Shown here: positions 33,243 to 41,561 of the stretch, piece after piece
Position numbering within the stretch: the first letter of the stretch is position 1
Layout of the letters: every line of letters begins with the position of its first letter
Assembly: GCA_020847045.1 (NCBI GenBank)
Contig: JADLCT010000102.1
Location: forward strand, 1 to 64,000
Origin: Bryobacterales bacterium
GTDB taxonomy: Bacteria; Acidobacteriota; Terriglobia; Bryobacterales; Bryobacteraceae
Direction of reading: 5' to 3'
DNA length: 64,000 nt
Program-made: the position numbers and the translations under genes
Notes under the pieces: model-generated
What the model was told of the DNA's origin: nothing
Databases searched by the model: none
The model's input: only the letters and a program-made list of their open reading frames with translations

Positions 33243-34673
33243 TCAATGCTTGCCGGCCGTCAGCCTGCTGTGGAACCGGCTGTAGGTGAAGTAGACCACG
33301 AAGCCGATCGCCATCCAGACGAAGAGCCGGAGCCAGTTCTCCCAGCCGAGGCCGAACATCAGCAGCAGGTTGAAGCCAATGCCCAGCAACGGCACAAGCG
33401 GCACCAGCGGAGTGCGGAACGGACGCGGCAGATCGGGGTGGGTCTTGCGCATGACGAGAATGCCGGCGCTGACCAGGACAAATGCGAACAGCGTGCCGAT
33501 GGAGGTCATTTCGCCGACGATCTGAATCGGCGTGAGGGCGGCGAACAGGGCCACGAAGACCATGAAGAGCAGGTTGCTCTTGTACGGCGTGCGGAACTTG
33601 GGGTGCAATTCGGAGAAGAGCTTGGGCAGCAGGCCGTCGCGGGACATCGAATAGAAGACGCGCGACTGGCCCAGCAGCATTACGAGGATCACCGACGTGT
33701 AGCCGGCGATGATGGCGAGCTTGACGGCGGTCTTCAACCAGGTGAACGGCGTGCGGTCCACGGCGACGGCCACCGGAGCGGCGTCGTCGAGCATACGGAA
33801 CGGGACGATGCCGGTGAGCACGTGCGCGAACAGGACGTAGAGCAGCGTGCAGACCACCAGCGAGCCGATGATGCCGATGGGCATGTCGCGCTGGGGATTC
33901 TTCGCCTCCTGGGCGGCGGTGGAGACGGCGTCAAATCCAATGAAGGCGAAAAAGACGACGCCCGCCGCGCGGAGTACGCCCGAGATGCCGAACTGCCCGG
34001 AGACGCCGGTGTTGGGCGGAATGTAGGGCGTGTAGTTGGCGCTGTTGATGTAGGCCCATCCGAAGATGATAAAGAGGATGACGACGCCGACCTTGAGGAC
34101 GACGATGATGGAGTTCACCCGGGCGGACTCCTGGATGCCGGCGATGAGCAGCGTGGACATCAACGCCACGACGATGATGGCGGGCAGATTGATGAAACCG
34201 TGCGAGCCGTCGGGCAGGGTGACGAAGGGTGAGTTCACCAGGTGAGGGGGAAGCTCGATGCCGAAGTCATGGCAGAGCGAGACGACGTAGCGGGACCAAC
34301 TGACGGCCACCGTGGCGGCGCCCACGGCGTATTCCAACACAAGGTCCCAGCCGATGATCCAGGCCACAAACTCGCCCATGGTGGCGTAGGAGTAGGTGTA
34401 GGCGCTGCCCGCGATGGGGATCATCGTGGCGAACTCGCTGTAGCAGAGGCCGGCGAACGCGCAGCCGATGGCGGCCACGACGAAGGAAAGCGTTACGGCC
34501 GGCCCGGCATGGTTGGCCGCGGCAATGCCCGTCAGGGAAAACAGCCCCGCTCCGATAATGGCGCCAATGCCCAGGGCGATGAGTTGGGAAGCCGTGAGCG
34601 TGCGTTTCAGGGTATGGTCACCGCCCGTTTCGGCGGCGATCGTTTCCAACGGTTTTTTGGCGAGAAGACTCAT
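33243..34673 (-). CDS. APC-superfamily amino-acid permease, CAT-like
   Basis: 476 residues. I take the ATG at 34673, which overlaps the previous permease stop by four bases. It has about twelve membrane helices and the APC signature GIGAIIGAGLF at the first helix. AGLCYSEFATMIPIAGSAYTY is typical of cationic-amino-acid-transporter (YhdG-like) members. It should import amino acids by proton symport. It is the fourth gene in the peptidase-thiE-permease-permease row. Confidence 0.88.
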   Translation of the reverse strand: MSLLAKKPLETIAAETGGDHTLKRTLTASQLIALGIGAIIGAGLFSLTGIAAANHAGPAVTLSFVVAAIGCAFAGLCYSEFATMIPIAGSAYTYSYATMGEFVAWIIGWDLVLEYAVGAATVAVSWSRYVVSLCHDFGIELPPHLVNSPFVTLPDGSHGFINLPAIIVVALMSTLLIAGIQESARVNSIIVVLKVGVVILFIIFGWAYINSANYTPYIPPNTGVSGQFGISGVLRAAGVVFFAFIGFDAVSTAAQEAKNPQRDMPIGIIGSLVVCTLLYVLFAHVLTGIVPFRMLDDAAPVAVAVDRTPFTWLKTAVKLAIIAGYTSVILVMLLGQSRVFYSMSRDGLLPKLFSELHPKFRTPYKSNLLFMVFVALFAALTPIQIVGEMTSIGTLFAFVLVSAGILVMRKTHPDLPRPFRTPLVPLVPLLGIGFNLLLMFGLGWENWLRLFVWMAIGFVVYFTYSRFHSRLTAGKH

Positions 34674-36058
34674 GCGGTGACCTCGCGTTTCCTCCAATAG
34701 ACGTACACCGGCACACCCAGCAGGACGATGATGAGGCCCGGCCAGGTGTAGGACGGTTTGTAGAGCAGCAACAGAATCTCGATGGAACCCGCGGCCAGGA
34801 TATAGAGGGCGGGCAGTAAAGGATAGCCGGCGGCGCGGTAGGGCCGTTCCATTTCCGGACGCGTATGGCGCAGCACGAACAGTCCCGCAATCGTCAGGAT
34901 ATAGAAGAGCAAGACAGCGAATATAACATAGTCGAGCAGTTCACTGTAGCTGCCGGTCAGGGTGAGCGCGCAGGCCCACAGGCACTGGACGGCGAGCGAG
35001 GTGGCGGGCGTATGGCGAGTGGGGTGGATGCGGGCCGCTCCGGGGAAGAACAGGCCGTCGAGAGCCATCGCGTAGTAGACGCGGGCGCCGGACAGGATCA
35101 GTCCGTTCACGCAGCCGAAGGTGGAGATCATGATGGCGGCGGCCATGATCTGAACGGCGCTGGAGCCGAACACGGCGCGGGCGGCCTCGGTGCCGACGCG
35201 GTCGGCCGGGGCGTTCTGAATGGCTTCCAGTGGCAGCACGAGCAGATACCCGTAGTTGCAGGCAAGGTAGAGTGCGCTGACGGCCAGGACGCCGATGGCG
35301 AGCGAAAGCGGGACGGTGCGGCTGGGATTGCGCATCTCCCCGGCCGTGAAGGTGACGCTGTTCCAGGCGTCGGAGCTGAACAGAGCGCCCACCATGGCCA
35401 CGCCGATCAGGCGGAGCATGGAAAGTGCGGACTCGTGGCCCCAGAAAGTTTCGGGGGCGAAATTCGCCCCGATGGCGGCCTCGTTCCGGCCGGCGAAGAG
35501 GCATGCGGCCACCAATCCGAGCAGTGCGAAGGTTTTGGCGGTGGTGAAGACGATCTGGACCAGAGCGCCCGAGCGGACGCCGCGCGTGTTTACCCAGGTG
35601 AGCAGCAGGATGACGGCGATGGCGGTGAGCTGCTGGGATTGAAGGGCGAGGGGGCCGATTTGCAGCACAACGGTGGAGGTGGAGATCCACGGAACGAAGA
35701 CGCCGGCGAACTTGGCGAAGGCGACGGCGACGGCGGCAATCGTGCCGGTTTGGATGACAAGAAAGGTGGTCCAGCCAAACAGGAAGCCGGCCAGGGGGCC
35801 GAAGGCTTCGCGCAGGTAGACGTACTGGCCTCCGGCGTGAGGCATGGCGGCGGCCAACTCGCCATAGCTGAGGGCGGCGATCAACGTCAGCAGGGCCGCG
35901 AAGGCCCAGGTGAGCAGCATGGCGCCGGGCGACTTCACCTGCCGGGCGATGTCGGCGGCGACGATGAAGATGCCGGAGCCGATCATCGAGCCCATCACCA
36001 GGGCTGCGCCGTCGAGGAGGCCAAGGCTTTTCTGGAGGGTTTCAGCAGGCTGGGGCAT
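34670..36058 (-). CDS. APC-superfamily amino-acid permease
   Basis: 462 residues. I take the ATG at 36058, preceded by a GGAG site 16 bases after thiE; longer starts exist but would enter thiE. The protein has about twelve membrane helices with GSMIGSGIFI in the first. LSYGELAAAMPHAGGQYVYLRE matches LAT-like members. It is likely an amino-acid antiporter or importer. It is only a distant paralogue of the permease encoded downstream, with which it is translationally coupled. Confidence 0.87.
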   Translation of the reverse strand: MPQPAETLQKSLGLLDGAALVMGSMIGSGIFIVAADIARQVKSPGAMLLTWAFAALLTLIAALSYGELAAAMPHAGGQYVYLREAFGPLAGFLFGWTTFLVIQTGTIAAVAVAFAKFAGVFVPWISTSTVVLQIGPLALQSQQLTAIAVILLLTWVNTRGVRSGALVQIVFTTAKTFALLGLVAACLFAGRNEAAIGANFAPETFWGHESALSMLRLIGVAMVGALFSSDAWNSVTFTAGEMRNPSRTVPLSLAIGVLAVSALYLACNYGYLLVLPLEAIQNAPADRVGTEAARAVFGSSAVQIMAAAIMISTFGCVNGLILSGARVYYAMALDGLFFPGAARIHPTRHTPATSLAVQCLWACALTLTGSYSELLDYVIFAVLLFYILTIAGLFVLRHTRPEMERPYRAAGYPLLPALYILAAGSIEILLLLYKPSYTWPGLIIVLLGVPVYVYWRKREVTA

Positions 36059-36074
36059 GGGAATTGTCTCCGGG

Positions 36075-36710
36075 CTATCCGGTGATGCGCAGCCATTCGC
36101 GCACACGCTGGCGCAGCGACGCCGCGTCGCACGAGTCGGGGTAGAGGTCGCCGATGATGGCGGCCGAATCGGCTCCGGCGCGGAGCACGTCTTCCGCCGT
36201 GGTGCGCGTGATGCCGCCGATGGCGATCAGTGGCAGGTTCGTGAGCATGCGCACCTGGGCGATGCCTTCCAGCCCAACGGAGGGATCCGGGTTTTCCTTC
36301 GACGTTGTGGCGAACACGGGACCGATGGCGGCATAGTCCACCGGCTCCAGCGTGGCGGCGCGCATCTGCGCGGGATTGTGCGTGGACAGCCCGAGAACCG
36401 GACCGTCGCCGATGAGTGTGCGGGCCGTGGCGGCGGGCAGGTCATCCTGGCCCACATGGAGCCCGGCGCCGGTGAGCAGGGCGAGATCGGCGCGGTCGTT
36501 GACAATCCACAGGATGCCGTAGCGGCGGCAGAGATCGGAGATCGCGCATGCCTCATCGAACAGCTTCTGGGAGGGGTTGTCCTTGACGCGGAGCTGGAGA
36601 ATGCGCGCTCCGCCTTCAATCATGGCGGCGGCGGCGTCACGCAGGGAGCAGCCGCGGCGGCGGAGAATCGCGGCGTCGAGGATGGGGTAGAAGCGCGGGA
36701 AAGGGGTCAT
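36075..36710 (-). CDS. thiE: Thiamine-phosphate synthase
   Basis: 211 residues, a TIM barrel of the ThiE/TenI family. It has LQLRVKD near 38-44, the phosphate-binding GGARILQLR region, NDRADLALLTGAGLHVGQDD (typical ThiE loop) and a C-terminal IGGIT phosphate motif. It joins the thiazole and pyrimidine moieties into thiamine phosphate. No other thiamine gene is adjacent; instead it lies between an S9 peptidase (four-base overlap) and an amino-acid permease. TenI-like function is an alternative. No riboswitch is expected inside this operon. Confidence 0.85.
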   Translation of the reverse strand: MTPFPRFYPILDAAILRRRGCSLRDAAAAMIEGGARILQLRVKDNPSQKLFDEACAISDLCRRYGILWIVNDRADLALLTGAGLHVGQDDLPAATARTLIGDGPVLGLSTHNPAQMRAATLEPVDYAAIGPVFATTSKENPDPSVGLEGIAQVRMLTNLPLIAIGGITRTTAEDVLRAGADSAAIIGDLYPDSCDAASLRQRVREWLRITG

Positions 36711-38878
36711 CGGAGGTGACGGTCAAAGAAGGCGGCGGTGCGGCCGAAGGCGTCGCGCAGGGTTTCGTCGCGGACAAAACCGTGGTCCTCTTCCGGGTAG
36801 TAGAAGTGTTCGAAGCTTTTACCCTCGTGGATCAGCTTTTCGGTAAGCTGAACCGCGTCCTGGAAGAGAACGTTGGAATCCACCATGCCGTGGATGATCA
36901 GCAACGGATTCCGGAGGTTGTGGGAGAAGGTGATGGGCGAACTGCGACGGTAGGCTTCCGGGTTGGACTGGGGCGTGTTCAGGCGCTCTTGCGTGTAGCC
37001 GGCGTTGTAGTTCTCCCAGTCATTGACGGCTGCCCAGGAGGCCCCGGCGCGGAAGACGCCGGGGGCGAGGAACATGGCCATATCCGTCATGAAGCCGCCG
37101 TAGCTGACGCCCCAGATGCCGACCCGCCGCATGTCGATGTTGCCGAGCGAGGCGAGGTAGTCCACTCCGCCGAGGACATCGTCGAGGTCCTTTCCACCCA
37201 TGTGCAGGTAGACGCCGGTGCGCCAGTCGCGGCCATATCCGGTGCTGCCGCGGTAGTCGAGATCGAGCACGGCAAAGCCTTGCGAGGCGAGCCAGGCATT
37301 GAACACCCAGCGAAGCTCCTGATAGCTGCCCCATTGTTCCAGGATGCTGGTGGCGATGCCCGCGCCGTGAATGTAGACCACGGCGGGCCAGGGCTTGTCC
37401 GGCCGCGCCTGCGTGTTGTAGCCGGGCGGGAGCATCAGCTTGCCGGCCACCGGCGCACGGTCTCCACGCGACGGGAAGCTGACATACCGCATCTGGGGCC
37501 ACGGGATGGAGGAAAACTCCGGCCGCGGGGACTGGGTGATGCGGCGCGAACCGATCCAAAGGTCGAAGGGCTGCGTGTTGGTGGCGCGCATAAGGGCGTG
37601 TTGCGCGCCGTCGAAGCTGGCCAGGCCGCAGTTGACGCCGCCTTCCGGCGAGAGGCGCTCCTTGCCCGCGCCGTCGCCTCGAATGCGGTAGAACTGGCGC
37701 TGTGCCGTACCGGCCTCGGTGGAGTTGAAGTAGAGATAGCCGTCGTCGCGCCAGTGCGGGTCGGCGCAGGTGAAGCCGGTAACCTCGCTTTTGGTCTCCC
37801 ATTTTCCGCTCGTGATCTGGCGGAGGTCTTTGCCATCGTGGCCTACGGTGTAGAGGTGGGCGAAACCGTCGCGCTCGCTGTTGAAAAAGATGCGGCGCGA
37901 GTCAGGAGACCAGCCGGCGGCGCTGGCAAACACCCAGCGCTCATCCTCGTCGTGCGCAGCCGCGATGGCCTCGCCGGTGCCGGCGTCGTACACCAGGATG
38001 TCCTGTTTTTTGTGATCTGCGCTGATGACGGGCCAGAGGATGCGGCGGGAGTCGGGCGACCAGACGGGCAAGCCGGGATCGAGCTTGCGGCCCGACGGGG
38101 GAGCTTTCATGGCCCTGGGAGTCCCGCCTGTGGCGTCCACCAGGTACAGGGCGAACTCCAGCGGCTCATCGGCGGCCACGCTGCGCGGGAAGCTGGGGGC
38201 GGTGACAAACTGCCCGGAGTAGTTGGGCAACGGTTGCTGGCGCGTTGTCCCCTTGCTGGCCATCACCAGGAAGCGTGCGCCGTCGGGCGACCAGGAATAA
38301 TAGGCGATGGCGCCCTCGGCGGCGGGCGTGAAGTCGGTCACCTGCCAGAGCTGGCCGGTGGTGAGATCGAGCGTGTGAATCTGGCCGCCGCGCAGTGTGG
38401 CGAGCGTGTTGCCGCTGGGCGAAAACCGGGCGGCGCTTTCGGGCGCCTTGGTGCGGGTCCAGCGAAACGGCGGCGCGGAGGCGTCTGTGGGAACCGTGAA
38501 TAGATCGCCCTTATATACGAAGGCGGCGCGCGAGCCGTCATCACTGAGCGTGAAGGAACTGAGCCCGGGCTCGGGCATCAGGTAGTTCTTGCGGCGGGAG
38601 TCCTTGGCATCGTTTGAGAGCCAGTACTCGTCTTTCATGGATTCGAGATGAGTGAGTCGCGTGCGCTTGCCACTGGAAGCCGCGACGCAATAGAGATCGA
38701 GGAACCGGTTCCCCTCCTCGTTCCACAGAAAACAGGCGGTGGGGGCGCCGCGGGCCCAGGTGAGTTCATCGGGCCGTGTGCCCCAAACGAAGGGCCGCGT
38801 GTAGAGGCGCTCCAGCGGCCACATGGAATCTTGCGCCTGGAGCGCCGTGACGGCGAACAGGAGAGTGAGCCACCGCAT
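36707..38878 (-). CDS. S9 prolyl-oligopeptidase/dipeptidyl-peptidase IV family peptidase
   Basis: 723 residues. I take the ATG at 38878, giving a signal peptide (about 1-15, cut near LQAQ). The N-terminal half is a beta-propeller of the DPP IV type, and the C-terminal half is an alpha/beta-hydrolase with S592 in GVSYGG, D667 in HGMVDS and H699 in EDHGF, a complete triad. It should release dipeptides or cleave after proline in the periplasm. It heads an operon with thiE and two amino-acid permeases, consistent with peptide use. The divergent gene starts 29 bases away. Confidence 0.9.
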   Translation of the reverse strand: MRWLTLLFAVTALQAQDSMWPLERLYTRPFVWGTRPDELTWARGAPTACFLWNEEGNRFLDLYCVAASSGKRTRLTHLESMKDEYWLSNDAKDSRRKNYLMPEPGLSSFTLSDDGSRAAFVYKGDLFTVPTDASAPPFRWTRTKAPESAARFSPSGNTLATLRGGQIHTLDLTTGQLWQVTDFTPAAEGAIAYYSWSPDGARFLVMASKGTTRQQPLPNYSGQFVTAPSFPRSVAADEPLEFALYLVDATGGTPRAMKAPPSGRKLDPGLPVWSPDSRRILWPVISADHKKQDILVYDAGTGEAIAAAHDEDERWVFASAAGWSPDSRRIFFNSERDGFAHLYTVGHDGKDLRQITSGKWETKSEVTGFTCADPHWRDDGYLYFNSTEAGTAQRQFYRIRGDGAGKERLSPEGGVNCGLASFDGAQHALMRATNTQPFDLWIGSRRITQSPRPEFSSIPWPQMRYVSFPSRGDRAPVAGKLMLPPGYNTQARPDKPWPAVVYIHGAGIATSILEQWGSYQELRWVFNAWLASQGFAVLDLDYRGSTGYGRDWRTGVYLHMGGKDLDDVLGGVDYLASLGNIDMRRVGIWGVSYGGFMTDMAMFLAPGVFRAGASWAAVNDWENYNAGYTQERLNTPQSNPEAYRRSSPITFSHNLRNPLLIIHGMVDSNVLFQDAVQLTEKLIHEGKSFEHFYYPEEDHGFVRDETLRDAFGRTAAFFDRHLR

Positions 38879-38907
38879 AAGCAGAATGGACCATAATAGC
38901 CTGCCAG

Positions 38908-39927
38908 ATGCCTGGAACCAATGAAATGAGCGTGGCGCTGTCCCGCCTGGAGGCGCACCCCAGGTTGGCGTTGGGCCATTTTCCGTCACCCCTGGTGAGG
39001 ATGAAACAGTTGGAGCGCGCGTTGGGCGCGGGCCGCGAGCTGTGGGTGAAGCATGACGACTACGCCGGGCCCGGGTTCGGCGGGAACAAGGTGCGGAAGC
39101 TGGAATACGAACTGGCGGCGGCAGTGGCGGCCGGGGCCACGGATGTGTTGACCGTGGGAGGCATTCGTTCGAACCACTGCCGCATCACGGCGGCGCTGGC
39201 GGCCCGGCTGGGGTTGCGATGCTGTCTGGTGTTGAACGGAGCAGCGCCCGGAGAGGGCGTGGGCGAACCGGCGAGCCATGCGATGGACCGGTGGTATGGC
39301 GCGGAGACGCGGTATGTGGATCGCGGTTCGGAGCGGGCGGCCGCCATGGTGCGGTGGGCGGACGAGTTGCCGTCTGAAGGACGGCGGCCTTACATGATCC
39401 CGCTCGGGGCCTCGACGCCGTTAGGAGCGTGCGGCTTCGCACGGGCCGTGCTGGAGCTGCGCGCGCAGTGTGAAGCGCTCGGGTGGAGGCCGGGCGCGAT
39501 CGTGCATGCCACATCATCGGGCGGCACGCAGGCGGGCATGGTGGCCGGCCTGTGGCTGGCGGGATGGCGCGATGTGGAACTTGCCGGCGTGAGCGCCGAT
39601 GAAAGCGCGGAGACGATTGGCGGCATGGTTCGGCGTCTTGTGCATGGTGTGGAGGGGCTGCTTGGCCTGCCGGAGGGGGCGATGACTGCTGCGGCGCCTG
39701 TCTTCGTGGAGGACGGCTTCATCGGCGAGGGCTACGGTGTGCCCAGCGAAGCGGGGCGTGCGGCGGCACGGCTCCTGGCGCGAAACGAGGGGATCGTGCT
39801 GGATCCCGTGTACACGGCCAAGGCGATGGCGGCCGTGCTGGCAAAGCTGGAGCGGTGGGGCGCGGGACCGCTTGTGTTCTGGCACACGGGCGGCCAGTTG
39901 GCGAATTTTCAACTGGGACCGGAGTGA
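38908..39927 (+). CDS. PLP-dependent D-cysteine desulfhydrase/ACC deaminase family protein
   Basis: 339 residues, a fold-type II PLP enzyme. The catalytic Lys is K61 in the GGNKVRKLE motif, preceded by KHDD. A TVGGIRSNH segment (phosphate-side loop) and a C-terminal GPLVFWHTGG segment match the family. It may deaminate D-cysteine or a related amino acid. A second ATG six codons later is possible. It ends seven bases before a convergent gene. Confidence 0.85.
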   Translation: MPGTNEMSVALSRLEAHPRLALGHFPSPLVRMKQLERALGAGRELWVKHDDYAGPGFGGNKVRKLEYELAAAVAAGATDVLTVGGIRSNHCRITAALAARLGLRCCLVLNGAAPGEGVGEPASHAMDRWYGAETRYVDRGSERAAAMVRWADELPSEGRRPYMIPLGASTPLGACGFARAVLELRAQCEALGWRPGAIVHATSSGGTQAGMVAGLWLAGWRDVELAGVSADESAETIGGMVRRLVHGVEGLLGLPEGAMTAAAPVFVEDGFIGEGYGVPSEAGRAAARLLARNEGIVLDPVYTAKAMAAVLAKLERWGAGPLVFWHTGGQLANFQLGPE

Positions 39928-39933
39928 ACGCCC

Positions 39934-40509
39934 CTACCGTGGACGCAGCGCGGCGGCGACAACGGTTTGGCCGGGCGGCGGCGATACATCAGTGGGAATG
40001 GTAAGCACCACGCGGACCGCTTCGATCCGTTCCGCAGGCCAACCGGCATAGTTCAACGGACACGGGGTGAGTGGCTCATCGTCCACTGTGACGGCAAAAC
40101 CATAGGTGCGGCAAGCCACTGGACGGTGGTCGTAGAGCTGGCAGACGCCGCGCTCCAGATCGAGCGCGGGACAGGGGACCATCTGGAACAGGGGTGAGAA
40201 AAGCTCACCGTCGCGCCCGGCGTCCAGCAGGCCGGAGTCCCAGTCGCCGGGAAAGTCTTCGCGCAACGCCACCATGGCTTCTTCGGCGCGGATGCCGATG
40301 CGTTCGGCTTGAACCGGCGCAGAGGCGCGCAGTTGCTCCAGCCCTCGCCGCAAACGGTCCGCGTCGAGTTGTGTGATGGGAAACGGCCCCAGGCAGCAGC
40401 CAAAGCAGCCGGAGCGGCAGGCGGCGCCGTCTCCGGCGCGGCGGCGCGCCTCGTCCAGTCCTCTGTCAAGGACGCGCAGGTGATGGGTGTCCAGGTTCCA
40501 ACCGGTCAA
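39934..40509 (-). CDS. YkgJ-family cysteine cluster protein
   Basis: 191 residues. The N-terminal half has CRSGCFGCC (four cysteines) and later VPCPALDLERGVCQLYDHRPVACRTYG, the typical set of the zinc- or iron-chelating YkgJ/PF03692 domain, which often ends HRPVACR. These proteins are thought to bind iron or an Fe-S cluster. The gene is convergent with its left neighbour. The role is unknown. Confidence 0.85.
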   Translation of the reverse strand: MTGWNLDTHHLRVLDRGLDEARRRAGDGAACRSGCFGCCLGPFPITQLDADRLRRGLEQLRASAPVQAERIGIRAEEAMVALREDFPGDWDSGLLDAGRDGELFSPLFQMVPCPALDLERGVCQLYDHRPVACRTYGFAVTVDDEPLTPCPLNYAGWPAERIEAVRVVLTIPTDVSPPPGQTVVAAALRPR

Positions 40510-40556
40510 GCGAAGGCTCCCGCCAGGATCGGCGCGATATGCTGCATGGAGAGTCC

Positions 40557-41561
40557 ATGCGCACGATATTTACTGTACTTTTTCTGTCTAATTCCATCTT
40601 CGCGCAACACACCATGTATGTGTGCGGGTCCATTTCGAAGGGGTTTGTCGTTGGCAAGAAGCTTGAGCCGAGCGGATTATATATACGCAACGAGGCGGGC
40701 GGACAACCGGACTTCCGGCACGTTGGCTTTTCGCATCCCTACCTGGTGACGGTGGCCTCCGCGCCGGGAGACGCGGCCACGCTGTATGCCGCCGCGGGAA
40801 ATGGCGTCATCCGGATGACCGCAGCGGGAGAACACTGGCGCATCCTGACGGATTGGCGGCACACGGAGTTTCAGGATGTCGCCGTGGAGGCGGGCGCGCC
40901 CGCGCGGATTTACGCCGCGTCCACCGATGGCGTCATCGCGTCGGAGGATGGCGGCGCCACGTGGAGGGAGGCGTCTGTGGGCTTGCGCCGCCGGTTTATT
41001 CAAACCATTGCCGTGGACCGGACGCGCGCCGGAAGGCTGTTGGCCGGCGGCGAGGATGGTCTGTATCTGAGTGGCGACGGGGCGCGGAGTTGGACCCCGG
41101 TCAAGTCGCCTGCGCGCATGGTGACCGATATTGAGCAGTCGCCGCACGATCCAGCGGCGTGGGTGGCGACGACGCAGGGCCACGGCATCGTGATCTCACG
41201 CGATGGCGGTGTTTCGTGGCGGCGTCTGGCCTCGGTTCCCGCAGATGGCTTCACATGGAACAATGCCGGCTTTTCTCCTCATGATCCGCGCACTCTGGCC
41301 ACGGCGGCGTTCAGCCAGGGCGTGTGGGTGTCGGAGGACATGGGAGAGACCTGGCGGGACCGGAGTGCCGGACTGCCCACGCGGCAGGTTTGGCGGGTGC
41401 GTTTCGATCCGGATGCGCGGGGCCGCTTGTGGGCGAGCGTGCATGAGGAAGCGCTGTTTGTTTCCGGCGATAGCGGCGTAAGCGGCTGGCGGCGCGCGGG
41501 GCTGGACGGTTCCGTGGCGCTCGATCTTGTGTTTCTTCCCGTGAAGGGGGTGCGGCCGTGA
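40557..41561 (+). CDS. Secreted BNR/sialidase-like beta-propeller protein
   Basis: 334 residues with a signal peptide (about 1-17, ending IFAQ), preceded by GGAGAG. Several Asp-box type repeats are visible (SEDGGATW, SRDGGVSW, SEDMGETW), which mark BNR/Asp-box propeller blades. It lacks visible sialidase active-site residues. It overlaps the next gene by four bases (GTGA), so the two are likely co-expressed and may act on the same extracellular polymer. Confidence 0.78.
   Translation: MRTIFTVLFLSNSIFAQHTMYVCGSISKGFVVGKKLEPSGLYIRNEAGGQPDFRHVGFSHPYLVTVASAPGDAATLYAAAGNGVIRMTAAGEHWRILTDWRHTEFQDVAVEAGAPARIYAASTDGVIASEDGGATWREASVGLRRRFIQTIAVDRTRAGRLLAGGEDGLYLSGDGARSWTPVKSPARMVTDIEQSPHDPAAWVATTQGHGIVISRDGGVSWRRLASVPADGFTWNNAGFSPHDPRTLATAAFSQGVWVSEDMGETWRDRSAGLPTRQVWRVRFDPDARGRLWASVHEEALFVSGDSGVSGWRRAGLDGSVALDLVFLPVKGVRP

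Noticed and set aside
36058..36710. TPP riboswitch before thiE
   Set aside because: thiE overlaps the upstream peptidase gene, leaving no leader, and no thi-box-like structure was seen.
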